DNA of 64,000 nt from Candidula unifasciata (Eukaryota; Mollusca; Gastropoda; Stylommatophora; Geomitridae): assembly GCA_905116865.2 (NCBI GenBank), contig CAJHNH020002024.1, forward strand, positions 249,668-313,667, written 5' to 3'. This document shows positions 1 to 10,117 of this stretch, piece after piece. The notes beneath the pieces are model-generated. The model did no database searches and was not told where the DNA came from. It worked only from the letters and a program-made list of their open reading frames with translations. Numbering within the stretch: the stretch's first letter is position 1; every line of letters begins with the position of its first letter. A program made the translations under genes and the position numbers.

Positions 1-689
1 CGTACTTTTGCGTAGCTATCTCACTAGACTATCTGATGTTTTGCTTGCGAAGTTGCGTGAGAGGACAAATTACTTTTGTTTTTCAACAAGTCCAGTGGCT
101 ACCTAACGATAGTTGTGTCTGTTCCTAACTATTATTATTCCTACACATACAAGTTAGATAGTTTGCACGCTTGATAGTTAAAAAATGAATAATAATAATA
201 ACAAAGTTGATAACAAACACATTTTGGGAATACAAATATCTTGTGAACACGAAAATGTTGTCAATGGACAATAGAAACATCAAAACGTTGTGAATGTGAG
301 AATCATATGGTCATGAAACAGCTGTGAACAGGAAACTGTGAAAGGAAAAAGTTGTGAAGAGAAACATGTTAGGGAAGAAAACACGTTGAGGAAACGTTGT
401 GGGAAAAGAAACTGCTACGAAAAGTTAGTTCGATATCACTGTAAATGGGTCGCCCCTCAACTGCTCCGTTCTTGTACCATCAGAAATCACATAGTCCTCT
501 GTTGCATTTGGAAACTAGTGAAATACTTGTCAGTCCCATTAAAGTTTGAAGCTTGCACACGCAAAGTAAAAACGAGTCAGGCAGCTGTCATGACGTAAAT
601 AAGGACTGTGGATAAACAGCTTCAAGTGTGTGTAATATATGTTCTGCAAAGTTACTTTCTTTCAAGACATTTTCATTTTGTCTTCTACC
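1..689. other. unassigned AT-rich sequence, no gene seen
   Basis: The only open frame of note (338-598, 86 codons) has no recognisable motif, and its lysine-rich start comes from a degenerate GTGAA/GAAAC repeat at about 240-420. A short (AAT)n run sits near 186-200. I see nothing else to annotate. Confidence 0.6.
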
Positions 690-806
690 TCTGTGTACTG
701 CTCCCGTGTGCATTGTGGTGCACGTAAAAAATCCCTTGGCAGTTGAAAATCGAAAAGAGTAGCCTAATAATTTATTGAAAATCTACTCAAAGTATTGTGG
801 GATCCT
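690..806 (+). repeat. SINE B fragment
   Basis: This piece carries the SINE B body (GTGCACGTAAAAAATCCCTT, then GGCAGTTGAAAATCGAAAA, AGTAGCCTAA, AAAATCTACTCAAAGTATT, GGGATCCT). It matches the middle of the fuller copies at 5260-5655, 7628-8003 and 30770-31137. The tRNA-like head and the 3' end are missing, and the fragment runs into the pyrimidine-rich start of repeat C copy 1. Confidence 0.75.
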
Positions 807-829
807 TCTCCTTCTTATTTCTTCTTCTT

Positions 830-1168
830 CTTTGCGTTCACCGGCTCTAAACTAGGTTGGACAGTTTTGGTTGCGTCCGCGTCTAGCCTTTAGTCTTCTT
901 CTTTCACTAGAGTTTTTCGTGCGGATCTGTTTAACAGATTTGGCTTTTTTTTTTTTTCTTTTAGACTTTTAGTTTCTATCCGATTAGGCAGTGGCACTCT
1001 GACTTCGAAGGAAACACCAACAAATGTGTCGATTTTCACTACATGCTAGTTAGAGGTTCAGTGGGTATAACAACACCCCCCCCCCCTCCCCCCCCCCCCC
1101 CCCCCCTCGCCTTTTTCCTTTTCCACAAATGGCCCCGAAACTAAACAGGGAAAATTGTTACTAAAGTA
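830..1168 (-). repeat. repeat C, copy 1 (flanks polypyrimidine tract)
   Basis: On the minus strand this repeat ends in GAACGCAAAGAAGAAGAAG, the tail that defines repeat C. Family landmarks on the plus strand are GCGTTCACCGGCTCTAAACT, GCAGTGGCACTCTGACTTCG and CCACAAATGGCCCCGAAAC. A C-rich homopolymer block interrupts it at about 1074-1107. It is more similar to the copy at 2887-3213 than to any other copy, and the similarity continues past the repeat into AAAGTAAGACATATCTT, so the pair looks duplicated rather than independently inserted. Confidence 0.75.
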
Positions 1169-2886
1169 AGACATATCTTCTTCCTCCTTCTTTCTCTTCT
1201 TCCTTCTTCTTTCTCATTCTTCCCTCTTATTCCTCCTTCATCCTCCTTCTGGCTCTTCCTTCTTTTTTCTCCTTCTACTTTCTTCTTCCTTCTTCTTCCT
1301 CTTTTTCCTTCTTTTTCCTCTTATTTCCTCATTCTTCTTCCTCCTTCTTCTTCTTCTATCTTCTTCTTCTTTTGTTTCCGCTTTCTTCTTCCTTCTTTTT
1401 CCATTTTCTTCTTCCTTTTTCTCTTCTCCTTCTGCTTCCTCCTTTTTTCCTCCCTTTTCTTCCTCTTTCTTCTTTAAACTTCTTCTTCCTTCTTTTTCCT
1501 CCTTCTTTTCCTTGTTCTTCTTCTTCCTTCTTCTTCTTCTTTCTTTAATTCTCTTCATTCTTCCTCTTTCTTCTTCCTCCTCCTCTTTCTTCTTCTATCT
1601 CCTTTTTCTTCCTTTTTCCTACATTGTTTTCCTTCCTTCTTCTTCCTTCTTCTTCTTCCTCCTTCTTTTTTCTCCTCCTTCTCATCCTTCTTCTTCTTCC
1701 TTCTTCTTCCCCGTTCTTCGTTCTTCTGCTTTTTTAAATCTTTTTTTTCTTCCTTCTTCTTCTTCTATCTCCTTCATCTTTCTTCTTTTTCCTCCCTTTT
1801 TCACATTCTTTCTCCTCCTTCTTCTTCCTCCTCATTCTTCTTCATCCTCCTTCTTCCCCCTTCTTCGCCTGTCTTCTTTGTTGTCTTCTTTCTTCCTCCG
1901 CCCTTTTCTTCTTCCTCCTTTATCTTCCTCCTTCTTCTCCATATTTCTTTTCCCTCCTTCTTCGTCCATATTTTTCTCCGTCATTCTTCTTCCTCTTTCT
2001 TTTCTTCTGCCTTCTTCCTCATCCTTCTTCTTCTTCATTTTTTTTCTTCTTCTTTTTCTTCTTCTTATTCTTTCACTTCTTCTTTTTCTTCTTCTTCTTC
2101 TTCTTCTTCTTCTTCTTTTTCTTCTTCTTCTTCTTCTTCTTCTTCTTCTTCTCCTTCTTCTTCTTCTTCCCCCATCTTTGTTTTTCTGCTTTGTTTTATC
2201 ATTTACCCTCCCTTCTTCTTCTTTTTCTATCTCCTTCTTCTTTCTTTTCCCTCCTTCTTCGTCCTTTTTTTCTCTCCGTCATTCTCCTTCCACCTCCATT
2301 TTTTCTGCCTTCTTCTTCCTCCTTCTTCTTCTTCTTCTTTTTTTTTTTTTTGTCTTTTTCTTTTTCTTCTTCTTCTTCGTTCACCTCTTCTTCTTCTTCT
2401 TCTTCTTCTTCTTCTTCTTCTTCTTCTTCTTCTTCTTCTTCTTCTTCTTCTTCTTCCCCCCTTCTTCGTTCTTCTGCTTTTTTTTCTTTTATCCTCCTTC
2501 TTCTTTTTCTATCTCCTTCTTCTTTCTTCTTTTTCCTCCTTTTTTCACATTCTTTTTCCTCCTTCTTCTTCCTCCTTTTTCCTCCCTACTTGTTTTTCCT
2601 CCTTAATCGTCCTTTTTTTTTTCTCCGTCATTCTTCTTCCTCCTTTTCTATCCCTTCTTCTTCCTCCTTCTTCCTTCTTCTTCTTTTTCTTCTTCTTCTT
2701 TTTTTTTTTTTTTTGCTTCTTCTTTTCTTCCTCTTCTTCTTTCACTTCTTGTTTTTCGCCTTCTTTTTCTTCTTTTTCTTCTTTTTCTTCTTCTTCTTCT
2801 TTTCTTTCTTTTTCTTCTTCTTCTTTCTTCTTCTTCTTCTTCTTCTTCTTCTTCTTCTTCTCCTCCTTCTTATTTCTTCTTCTTCT
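1169..2886. repeat. 1.7-kb polypyrimidine (TTC)n tract
   Basis: The plus strand is almost entirely C and T, mostly TTC/TTCC/CTCC units with pure (TTC)n stretches at about 2086-2170, 2385-2455 and 2815-2860. The long open frames on both strands (poly-Phe/Leu/Ser on plus, poly-Lys/Glu/Arg on minus) are by-products of composition. On the minus strand the tract lies where the (GAA)n tail of repeat C copy 2 should be, so I infer that it is an expanded and degraded tail. A mirror-type purine/pyrimidine tract of this length could form a triplex. Confidence 0.9.
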
Positions 2887-3213
2887 TTGCGTTCACCGGC
2901 TCTAAACTAGGGTAGGAAGTTTTGGCTGCGTCCGCGTCTAGCCTTTAGTCTTCTTCTTTCACTTGAGTTTTGCGTGCCGATCCGTTTAACAGATTTCGCT
3001 TTTTTTTTAAAGACTTTTGGTTTCTATCCGATTAGGCAGAGGCACTCTGACTTCGGAGGAAACACAAACAAATGTGTCGATTTTCACTACATGCTAGTTA
3101 GAGATGCAGTAGGTTTAACAAACACCCCCCCCCCTTTTTTTTTCCGCCTTTTTCCTTCTCCACAAATGGCTCCGAAACCAAACAGGGGAAATTGTTACTT
3201 AAAGTAAGACATA
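2887..3213 (-). repeat. repeat C, copy 2
   Basis: Its start at TTTGCGTTCACCGGCTCTAA and its end at AAAGTAAGACATATCTT match copy 1 with an offset near 2,054 bp. Scattered substitutions and homopolymer-length differences separate the two. The shared 17 bases beyond the repeat end support duplication of the locus. The 77-codon frame here is repeat-derived and not a gene. Confidence 0.8.
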
Positions 3214-4010
3214 TCTTGGTCTGAACGGATGAATTGATAACACTGTAAAAGAAAATGAGTTACAGTAACTTAGTTAAGTGTCAAATAGGATTAGTCAATA
3301 AGCGGCTCTATGAAGAATAGGGAGTGAACAAAAGTGTTTTATGTGAAGAGTCACTAGTTAACAAACAATGAGTTTCTTGCTATAGAAAGAGTTAACCTCG
3401 TCTCTTTCACAAACTATTGATGTCCAAATTCTTGTAATCTTTTTTTTTTTTTTTCAGTTTAGATATCAGGTGGCAACTTAACATAGTCAACTTCTGTTTC
3501 TTCTCAACGAGTCTGTGTTATTCCCACAAGGCAAAAGCATCTCGGGCTCACTAAAGTAGTTCTCTCACTTCATGCGTCGTTCAGGGAAACGACCAAATGC
3601 CAAGGGAGTCGTACGTTAGATCAAATTACCCGTCTGAGAAGTTGCAAGTACGTAGCCGCATCTCCAGTATTGGAGGTTAAATAGCTACAGTGATGCTATG
3701 TAACGATCCCTTGTGCGCAGAAGGCCACAGATCAAAAGCCACCAGACAGAGGTTACCTGTCCTTGCTGGGGGGAAATGGTGTAATTCAGCCAGGGGTAAT
3801 CGGCTGAGACCAATGCTGGTTCTGGTTACTGTACTCTGATCCCTTGGGAGCGGAAGAGGGAAAAGGGAAAGAGCTGAAGAAGACGGTAAACAGCTGAAAG
3901 TCAATGAATAGTAAATATAGTTTGTGGGCGATCACAGCTGGGAATATCATCATCGTCATGAGCCGTGAGGAGCTATGGTAACCTAGCAGATATAGTCTCC
4001 GTTTCAGAAG
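3214..4010. other. unassigned, no gene seen
   Basis: Two overlapping minus-strand frames of 75 and 77 codons (3677-4019) show no domain I recognise. A T-run followed by CAG at about 3440-3458 resembles a splice acceptor, but no coding exon follows. I cannot assign this stretch. Confidence 0.5.
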
Positions 4011-4590
4011 TTTTTCCACACTTAAAAAACTGTTAATTCCTTAACTGTTCAGTGTAAACTGAAGAATTTTGTGAAGAATTTTTTTTTCTTTCAAATTTTC
4101 ATTTGCACACATTTAGTTTTATTTTAATTTTAATTGCAGTATATGCAGAAAACAGACACTGATACAAGCCAGACAATTAGCAAGCTTTCAGTAATTTGGA
4201 GACATTGAGTAAGACGAACTTTTCAAAACATCAAATTCGTAGGCGTTTTACTCTCAGGCAGTTATCTCCAGCATTAGTCTCCTGTATGTTGCGGATTTTC
4301 ATTTGTATACGGGATAGGCTTACAAAATAATCGCTATCTCTTTAAATAATTTCCACACTTGTGTGTCCGTTATTGAATATTTAATATGTTAGGGGTGCAG
4401 CAATTATTATTGAATCAAAGATCATAGAAATTCGCCGCTTTAAGAAACCAGCAGCATCCGTGCAACTGTAACCTATAAATCCATAAGGAGATGGCAAATC
4501 TAAGGTCACATCCACAAATGTGTGTTGATCTGTACACAAGTTTTATAGATATTTATTAAAGTGTGAGGGCACGATTTCTGAACTGAACTA
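4011..4590 (+). repeat. dispersed repeat I, uninterrupted copy
   Basis: This copy pairs with 30191-31280. Shared landmarks in order are TCTCCAGCATTAGTCTCCTG (against ATCTCCAGCATTAACCTCCCG), TTGCGGATTTTCATTTG, GGATAGGCTT, ACCAGCAGCA and, near the end, AAGGTCACAT, GATCTGTACACAAGTTTTAT and TGAGGGCACGA. No coding capacity is evident. It is useful as the empty site for the SINE B nested in the second copy: the junction here is near 4500-4504. Confidence 0.65.
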
Positions 4591-4765
4591 TAGACGCGCA
4601 ACCGCGGGCCCGAGAGTCTAGAGTTCAAATCTGTATCGAGGTGGATTACTCTTTTATTTTCAGCATCATCATTCGCTCCGAGGTCTACTCAGCCTAAAAT
4701 TGATATCGGGCAATGTCCTCGGAAGTAAAGGCAGCCGGTGTCAGGTCGAGGGAGCATTTTTGAAA
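4591..4765 (+). repeat. divergent SINE A copy
   Basis: A tRNA-like segment (CGAGAGTCTAGAGTTCAAAT) precedes a decayed core with CCGAGGTCTACTCAGCCTA and CCTCGGAAGTAAAGGCAGCC. It ends at GGTGTCAGGTCGAGGGAGC, before the hairpin region. This is the most diverged SINE A in the first 10 kb and lies directly upstream of a better copy in the same orientation. Confidence 0.6.
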
Positions 4766-4801
4766 AAAGAAATGTGCTGGTAATAATCACAGATGAAGAA
4801 T

Positions 4802-5077
4802 GGGAGTCGCCGTGGTGTAGCGGCTAGACGCTCGCTGCGGATTCAAAGGTCGTGGGTTCGGGTCCTAACAGCCGGAGTATTTTTTTTTTTAAATCTAAAA
4901 TGACCTTGGCTCCCAGGTTGATCCAGCCTTGAGTGGATACCAGGAACAAGTCCTGGGAAGTAAAGGCGGCCAGTGTGATGCTGACCACATCACACACGAA
5001 GTGCCGATTGGTCTATAAGTTATAGATCTAGCCCTATGTGCCCAATATGCACGATGGCTGGAAAAAGGTACTTTACT
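4802..5077 (+). repeat. SINE A, near full length, type 1 head
   Basis: The head begins GCCGTGGTGTAGCGGCTAGA and has a B-box-like GGTCGTGGGTTCGGGTCC, the layout of an RNA polymerase III tRNA-type promoter. After a T-rich linker comes the core: CCCAGGTTGATCCAGCCTTG, CCTGGGAAGTAAAGGCGGCC, TGCTGACCACATCACACACG and GCCGATTGGTCTATAAG. The 3' end reads CCTATGTGCCCAATATGCACG and then TACTTTACTTTACA. Length is about 275 bp. Similarity of the head to tRNA is by eye, and I cannot name the parental tRNA. Confidence 0.8.
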
Positions 5078-5117
5078 TTACAGCTAAAGAATTATGGCTA
5101 AAAAAAGGTGCCGGTAC

Positions 5118-5245
5118 CGAGTATTCCCAGAAAACACAGCCATGTATGTTGACCAGATCACTTATCGAGTGCGGATTGTTCTGTAAGAGTACTTACTGGT
5201 TGGCACTCTATGCACAGCGCGACACTGGCGTGAAGAGGGCCTTCT
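5118..5245 (+). repeat. SINE A 3' half
   Basis: The segment matches the second half of the SINE A core (GTTGACCAGATCACTTATCG, AGTGCGGATTGTTCTGTAAG) and the 3' region (CACTGGCGTGAAGAGGGCC). It lacks a head. It sits between a full SINE A and a full SINE B, so this part of the window is a pile-up of short elements. Confidence 0.6.
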
Positions 5246-5259
5246 GCTTGACTTTACAC

Positions 5260-5655
5260 GTGGGGGCTGCGTGGTCTCGAGGCATGGTTTCCGACTCGAG
5301 TGCTAGAGGTTCCGGGTTCAATCCCTGGTAAGGGCGGGGATATATTCAAGTGGGCTTTGAGTTCTAGTAATTCCCTCTGGTCTCTGAGTAGTGAGATCGG
5401 ACGCCAGTGTACATTGTTGCGCACGTAAAAAATCCCCTGGCAGTTGGAAATCGAAAAAAAGTAGCCTAACGGCGCTGCTCAGGCAAAATTTGAAGTTAAA
5501 AATCTACCCAAAGTATTTTAGGATCCTCGCCGGTACTGCAGAGCATGTGAACTGTGCTGAGCTTCTTCAGACTCAAACTTGAGTTAGAAGAAGAACGAAG
5601 CACTTATGGGTTACACCCGTGTGCCAAGATGTTGATCCGTTTTTTAAAACTTCAA
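5260..5655 (+). repeat. SINE B, near full length
   Basis: The head is GGGGCTGCGTGGTCTCGAGG followed by GGTTCCGGGTTCAATCCC, a good B box, so it is tRNA-like but distinct from the SINE A heads. The body contains TTGCGCACGTAAAAAATCCC, TAACGGCGCTG, AATCTACCCAAAGTATT and GAGCTTCTTCAGACTCAAAC. The 3' end reads GAACGAAGCACTTATGGGTT, then GTGTGCCAAGATGTTGATCC and a T-rich stretch. The complete minus-strand copy at 7628-8003 defines the same limits. The 63- and 95-codon frames inside it are fortuitous. Confidence 0.8.
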
Positions 5656-6054
5656 ACATTTTTCACGTTCCACTACGGCAAACGTTGGTGGAATTGGTTT
5701 GCTAAAATCAATCCTTATCGCGTCCAGAGGCACATAACGCAGAGACAAACTGTCGCAAGTCAATTCGATCCTGAGCCAGCCTGTCTACCTCCATTTGTCC
5801 TTCGCGTAGATCTAAGTTTAGCCTCAATTGTTCGCCTCTAAGTGCCTCTGTGCCAGCCTCTTCCTCTCTGTCCTTGTGTTGTATATTACATTGTATGTCT
5901 CGGTCGTCTTTTTTTTTTCATTCACGGTTGGCCAGATTACACGTAAGTCCTCAGTCGCTATTAGACAAGCTACATCATCAAGAGAGAAAAGTTAAAGGGG
6001 CATGAGCAAGAGCTAGACATCGTTACAGCTGGGAGTTGGGGGGGGGGGGGGGGG
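5656..6054. other. unassigned; poly-G run
   Basis: I see no gene. A G homopolymer of about 17 bases with one break lies at 6036-6053, immediately before a non-LTR tail. The rest has no recognisable repeat. Confidence 0.5.
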
Positions 6055-6330
6055 TGAACTGATGTATGACAAGTTAGATGTTGTGAGGGCCATCTGGGAG
6101 CGAGTGAACAGTGAGGAAGCGCAAATAGATAATTACGGTCGTAGCAGAATGGCGCTGCGAGAAGTTACCATAGGATCTGGCCGACGTTTAACACTCAAGG
6201 AAAAGGCGAGACGGATATACAATCAGACAGTTACTGGTGCCATCGGAGTTGGAACGCTTCGCTTGCTGCTGAAGATGGGGACAAAGCATTTCTGGTAGTG
6301 TCCAGAGTGCTATGATGTCGATTCTTAATT
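6055..6330 (+). mobile_element. non-LTR retrotransposon E, C-terminal tail
   Basis: The frame reads MYDKLDVVRAIWERVNSEEA ... LKEKARRIYNQTVTGAIGVG ... LRLLLKMGTKHFW, stop, CPECYDVDS. It aligns with 26750-27080, where the same tail follows an RNase H-like GNEQADGLAD motif, and with 50240-50445. One in-frame TAG precedes CPEC; the other copies have a sense codon there. The piece is 5'-truncated and contains none of the RNase H segment. It is a decayed fragment, not a host gene. Confidence 0.75.
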
Positions 6331-6574
6331 CAAAATTCAAACTAATCACTAACGACTCATAGTTGATCCAAGACCATGGTAGATCTAGAAAACTCCAGTT
6401 TAACAGGGTTTTATAAATATATAACCGCAGGTGACAGACAGACAAGTGTGCATGGCCATGACTTCCCTGACACCTCCCAATCATAAGACAGTACTTGATC
6501 AACTTTAATCAGTTCGTATTTAAAACATCAAGGAAGATTGGCTAATAAAAAGCACCCTGACTCGGAAGCTGATA

Positions 6575-6790
6575 TATTTTGTTCATATCAAGCGCCACAA
6601 CGGATTGGAAAAATTGATAGCAGAAGGCATGGTACCAGGAAGGAGGGGCAGGGGCCGACCGACATGAAGATGAGCACAGGATATAAGTGAATCCTTGAGT
6701 ATGAATGTATTTGAGGCCGGAGAACTGGCGAGAGACTGACTTTCAGGCAGACCGTGATGAGAGCGACGTTCTGCAAAGGACCTGTTAAAT
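6575..6790 (+). mobile_element. non-LTR retrotransposon J, extreme 3' end
   Basis: The conceptual frame IKRHNGLEKLIAEGMVPGRR, GRGRPT, then a stop and AQDISESLSMNVFEAGELAR matches the intact J tail at 16887-17355 (LERTIMEGYMPGKRGRGRPR, VQDVADDLQMGVSDAGHLAQ). It is broken by stops and a frameshift. It ends at GTTAAATGATGATTAAAAAA, giving an A-rich end instead of the (ATGA)n end of the other copy. Confidence 0.75.
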
Positions 6791-7133
6791 GATGATTAAA
6801 AAAAAACGAACAGTGTATAATTATATATTTTCCATTTGGTCTCAGTTTGCTACATAAATCTGGCTATATGTGCCAACATACAGCACAGTAACAATTCTCT
6901 TTGAAAGTAATTCGCTCTTGCTCTTTTAATTGTATCTATTATCTTCCTGACTAATTGGAAAAAAAATATATATATATTCTGCTACTGAAAGGGTCAACAA
7001 GTTGCTGGAGAGCAAGAGAACCACCAGGTTTGATCCCACTGTGTTTTGCCTTTCTCGGAAAGCCGCTATTAGTCGCTCTGCAGCGCTTTCGACATCTTCC
7101 AAGGATATCGGAAACATATGCACCAGAACATCA
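6791..7133. other. unassigned; (TA)n short tract
   Basis: A run of TATATATATA sits at about 6966-6976. The overlapping 67- and 82-codon frames have no recognisable motif. I see nothing else. Confidence 0.5.
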
Positions 7134-7310
7134 CACAAGCGATAAACACACTCGGTGACACAAATTGCCATCATGCGGATGAGGATTACGCGTGGACAGG
7201 TCCCAGAAATCCCTTTCAGCCGTTAGTCCATATCTATGGCTAGGCTATAATTATGCCCTGGCTATATTCACGGCCCCTAGCAAAAGCCAGGCTTGGTCTT
7301 CAAAATAATT
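7134..7310 (+). repeat. repeat D
   Basis: Starting at GAACATCACACAAGCGATAA, this shares with the other D copies GACACAAATTGCCATCATG, GGATGAGGATTAC, AGGTCCCAGAAAT and the hairpin arm region GGCCCCTAGCAAAAGCCAGG. It ends in GTCTTCAAAATAATTTTAAA. Orientation is set by the A-rich end. This copy is the most diverged of the four and has an insertion around TTATGCCCTGGCTATATTCA. Confidence 0.7.
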
Positions 7311-7627
7311 TTAAAAAATTGCATCTCACAAGGGGACGACTTCATAAAGTAGAAACTGAAATCAGACTCCAGCCTTAATAGTGCAGGTTAAACGACTCAT
7401 TCACTTTGCCACGAATGCCTTAATACTGAACAGATATATATTTTTTAAAGTAGCCATCTTGGGACGAAAATTAAGTATATTCGAAAACAAATGACAGGAA
7501 AATGTTGACATAAAAATAAGAGGATTTCAAGGGCAGTGAAGAAAAAAAGAGAAATGCTGGACAACCACTAGTAACAACAGACAAAGAATCGGACACTAAA
7601 CTGGACACATCCTGAGAAGAAGGTTTG
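7311..7627. other. unassigned, no gene seen
   Basis: A 64-codon minus-strand frame overlaps the end of this segment, but it has no motif and runs into SINE B. Nothing is supported here. Confidence 0.5.
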
Positions 7628-8003
7628 AGGTTTTTTTTAAAAAACGGATCAACGTCATAGCGCACAGTTAGTAACCCATAAGTGCTCCGTTCTTCCTCTA
7701 CTCAAGTCTGAGTCCGAAGAAGCTCAACACAATGCATTGGCTTTGAAGCACCGGCGAAGATTCTGAAAAACTTTGGGCAGATTTTCAACTCAGCGCCGTT
7801 AGGCTACTCTTTTCGATTTGCAACTGTAAAGGGATTTTTTATGTGCGTAACAATGCACACGGGCATCCGATCTGACTACCCAGAGACACAGGAAATTACC
7901 AGAAGTTTAAGTTGACGTGAAAAGATCCCAGCCCTTACCGGGGCTTGAATCTGGAACGTCTAGCACTCGGGGCGGACATCATGCCTCGAGACCACACAAC
8001 CCT
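7628..8003 (-). repeat. SINE B, near full length
   Basis: Read on the minus strand, the head GGTTGTGTGGTCTCGAGGCA leads into a B box (plus strand GGGGCTTGAATCTGGAACG). The body follows with AAATCCCTTTACAGTTGCAA and the end with GAAGAACGGAGCACTTATGG, TTACTAACTGTGCGCTATGA and CGTTGATCCG. It is collinear along its whole length with 5260-5655 on the plus strand, which confirms the family boundaries. Confidence 0.8.
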
Positions 8004-8515
8004 ATCCTGAGAATAAACGAGCAGGAAATCACTACATGAGAAATAAAAGCGGCAAGAAAGCGATGACGTCCACACGAGCCTCTCAAACGAAAGTTGATGA
8101 CAGAGGCCAAAAGTGCAGGGCTGGTTTCCATCCATGAAATCAAAATGATCGCACAGGATAAAATAGAATGAGGAATAGACTGCGAACCCTATGTGACTTT
8201 TAAAGGCACAGCAGGACAGTGAATGAATGAGTGTATGGATGGATGAATAAATGAATAAATGTACGAAGGAATGAATGACTACTGCGACACAACGACACAT
8301 GACTTACCAAAAGGATTGTCCAAACTGTAAAGACGTCGGGTTAACTCGGAAGGTGAAGACTGGATGATGAAAGCTGAGCTGAACATCGTGGAACATACAA
8401 GTAGAAAGCACCAATATCGCAGCAAACCTTGTAGCATAGCTGCAACGGTCAACACAGAAATGTTTGATGAGAACAGAGGCAACGAAAAAAATGCATTATC
8501 ACAATATATAGGGAA
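8004..8515. other. unassigned; degenerate GAAT/GGAT repeat
   Basis: A degenerate (GAAT)/(GGAT) tract lies at about 8218-8280. The 121-codon minus-strand frame (7935-8300) is part antisense SINE B and part translation of this repeat. I see no gene. Confidence 0.5.
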
Positions 8516-8890
8516 AAAACTTTCAAAAGCGATACCTTAAAAGAATACTTGGCATTAAGCGACAAGATAACATCACAAACACTAAGGTATTGGAAAGAGC
8601 GGATATTACAACAAATTTCTAAATGCTCAGTCTCCGAAGGCTTCCCTGGCTAGGTCACACTTGAAGAATGGAGAATGGTCTAAAGGCTCTGGTGGCTCGG
8701 TCACATCTAGAGAATGGATTATGGTCGGAAGGCTCCGATGACTGGATCACATCTGAGGATGACAGTTCCTGATAAGATCCTCTGTGATGAATTACAGATT
8801 GGTAGAAGATGTCGAAACCGGCACCTACTACGGTTTAACGATGCATGCAAGCGGGACTTGAATGATACAGCTACTGAGGTAGATTAGTGG
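8516..8890 (+). mobile_element. non-LTR retrotransposon G, C-terminal tail
   Basis: Conceptual frames give KRILGIKRQDNITNTKVLER, RLPWLGHT, RMENG and then PDKILCDELQIGRRCRNRHL, LRFNDACKRDLN. This is the familiar C-terminal region downstream of RT in many animal non-LTR elements (W-x-GH-x-x-RM, then a basic R-x-x-LR-x-x-D-x-CKRDL block). Stops and frameshifts are frequent. The GHxxRMxxG segment is repeated about three times at roughly 50-bp spacing (8650-8760), a local tandem duplication within the dead copy. Confidence 0.7.
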
Positions 8891-9610
8891 TAGAGGGGTG
8901 GGGGTGGGGGGTGTCATGGACCGTGTTGCGCGCATGGCGCATATCGAGAAGAGAAAGAAAATAAAGAAGAACGTGATTGCAGAAAGAATGAGAGCTAAGC
9001 ATTTGAGAAGAAATACACAAAATACATATGACGACAACAACAGTCTAGTATTAAATATTTGCTTAGTGCATGCATGCTTTTGTATTTTTGCTGGCACAAA
9101 TTTGATTGTTTACCATTTTTCAAATAAAGAGAATTCCATTTGATTTGTACTAATAAATGAGCAGAGTATTTACAGGAAGACACGTTTACAGTGAGAATTC
9201 AACTTTTACTATTCAATTGTTTTTCCCGGTCTCCTGTTTAAAGATGTACAGTATGTTAAATTGGGATTTACAGTTATGCTGTGATATCTGCGCCTTCCGA
9301 CACAAACACAACAGATTTTAGCAAACTCTTATTCGCCTTGTGCTACAGGAATGTTAAGGGATACTAAGTCACACCGCACCGCATGGGGTTCTAAATCCCA
9401 CACAGTAACAACATAATATTTAAGTCACATGAGCAGAGAGAGACACAGCATGAAGAATATTAGCATAAAATGAGTAAAGATGTACAATGGGAATAGAGGT
9501 GGCCCATACAAGCGATGAATGTTTGCAATATCTAAAGACGTAAACGTGTGTAAAGAATTAGCTCCAGCCTGGCAGCAGAAAGACAAAACATTCTAGAGAA
9601 AAACACGCAG
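8891..9610. other. unassigned, no gene seen
   Basis: Three overlapping frames of 62-89 codons around 8828-9183 have no recognisable motif and overlap on opposite strands. No repeat family from elsewhere in the window matches by eye. Confidence 0.5.
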
Positions 9611-9897
9611 AGTACAGTTAAAAAAGGGACCCTTGTCCCCGCTTTCAACAGTATTGGGCATGTGATGTTATACCTATATTTTATAGACCAATCGGCATTC
9701 GGTAGGTGATGTGGTCGTTCAGCTCACGCTGGCCGCCTATACTTCTATGGGCATTACGTGGTACCCATTTAAGACTGGGTCGACCCGGCGTAAAAAGCCA
9801 TTTAAAAAATGCCCGGCTACGTTTGGATTTGATCCCACGACTTATGGATATGCCGGAGAGAGTCTAGCAGTTGAGCTACGGTGGATTCTAGAATGTA
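9611..9897 (-). repeat. SINE A, near full length
   Basis: The plus-strand order from 3' end to head is GGGACCCTTGTC, TATTTTATAGACCAATCGGC, GGTGATGTGGTC, CTGGCCGCC, GTACCCATTTAAGACTGGGT, CGACCCGGCG and then the head with TTTGGATTTGATCCCACGAC and TAGCAGTTGAGCTACGG. The head is tRNA-like and of the type 1 group. The 63-codon frame at 9711 is antisense to this element. Confidence 0.75.
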
Positions 9898-9914
9898 ACT
9901 AAAGAATACCTTTC

Positions 9915-10065
9915 ACGTCTAAAGTGCCTTGGGCATGAAACATTTGACCTACATTTTGTATTAACCAACCAGCATTTTCTATGGGTACCAGAGTGTACAT
10001 CACACTGGCCGCCTTTATTTCCCTAAACATCATCTGATCCCCAATTATGGCAGGGTCGAAATTAT
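9915..10065 (-). repeat. SINE A, 3' part
   Basis: Here AAAGTGCCTTGGGCATGAAA, ACCAACCAGCATTTTCTATG, GTACATCACACTGGCCGCCT and GCAGGGTCGAA follow the SINE A order on the minus strand. The head is absent. With the previous copy, it makes a head-to-tail pair in the same orientation. Confidence 0.65.
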
Positions 10066-10117
10066 TTATTGATTATTTTTTAAACCGAAACTAATAAGTA
10101 TAGAATCAACCAACACT

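Noticed and set aside
1238..2910. Long open frames on both strands (up to 364 codons)
   Set aside because: They consist of Phe/Leu/Ser or Lys/Glu/Arg codons from TTC/GAA repeats, which lack stops. No domain, start context or codon variety.
3430..3460. Splice acceptor (polypyrimidine plus CAG)
   Set aside because: No coding exon follows in any frame, and T-runs are common here.
4802..4870. tRNA genes at the starts of SINE A, B and F
   Set aside because: They recur with attached bodies of constant sequence and lack full cloverleaves; they are SINE heads.
6188..6502. 104-codon minus-strand frame
   Set aside because: It is antisense to the non-LTR E tail on the plus strand.
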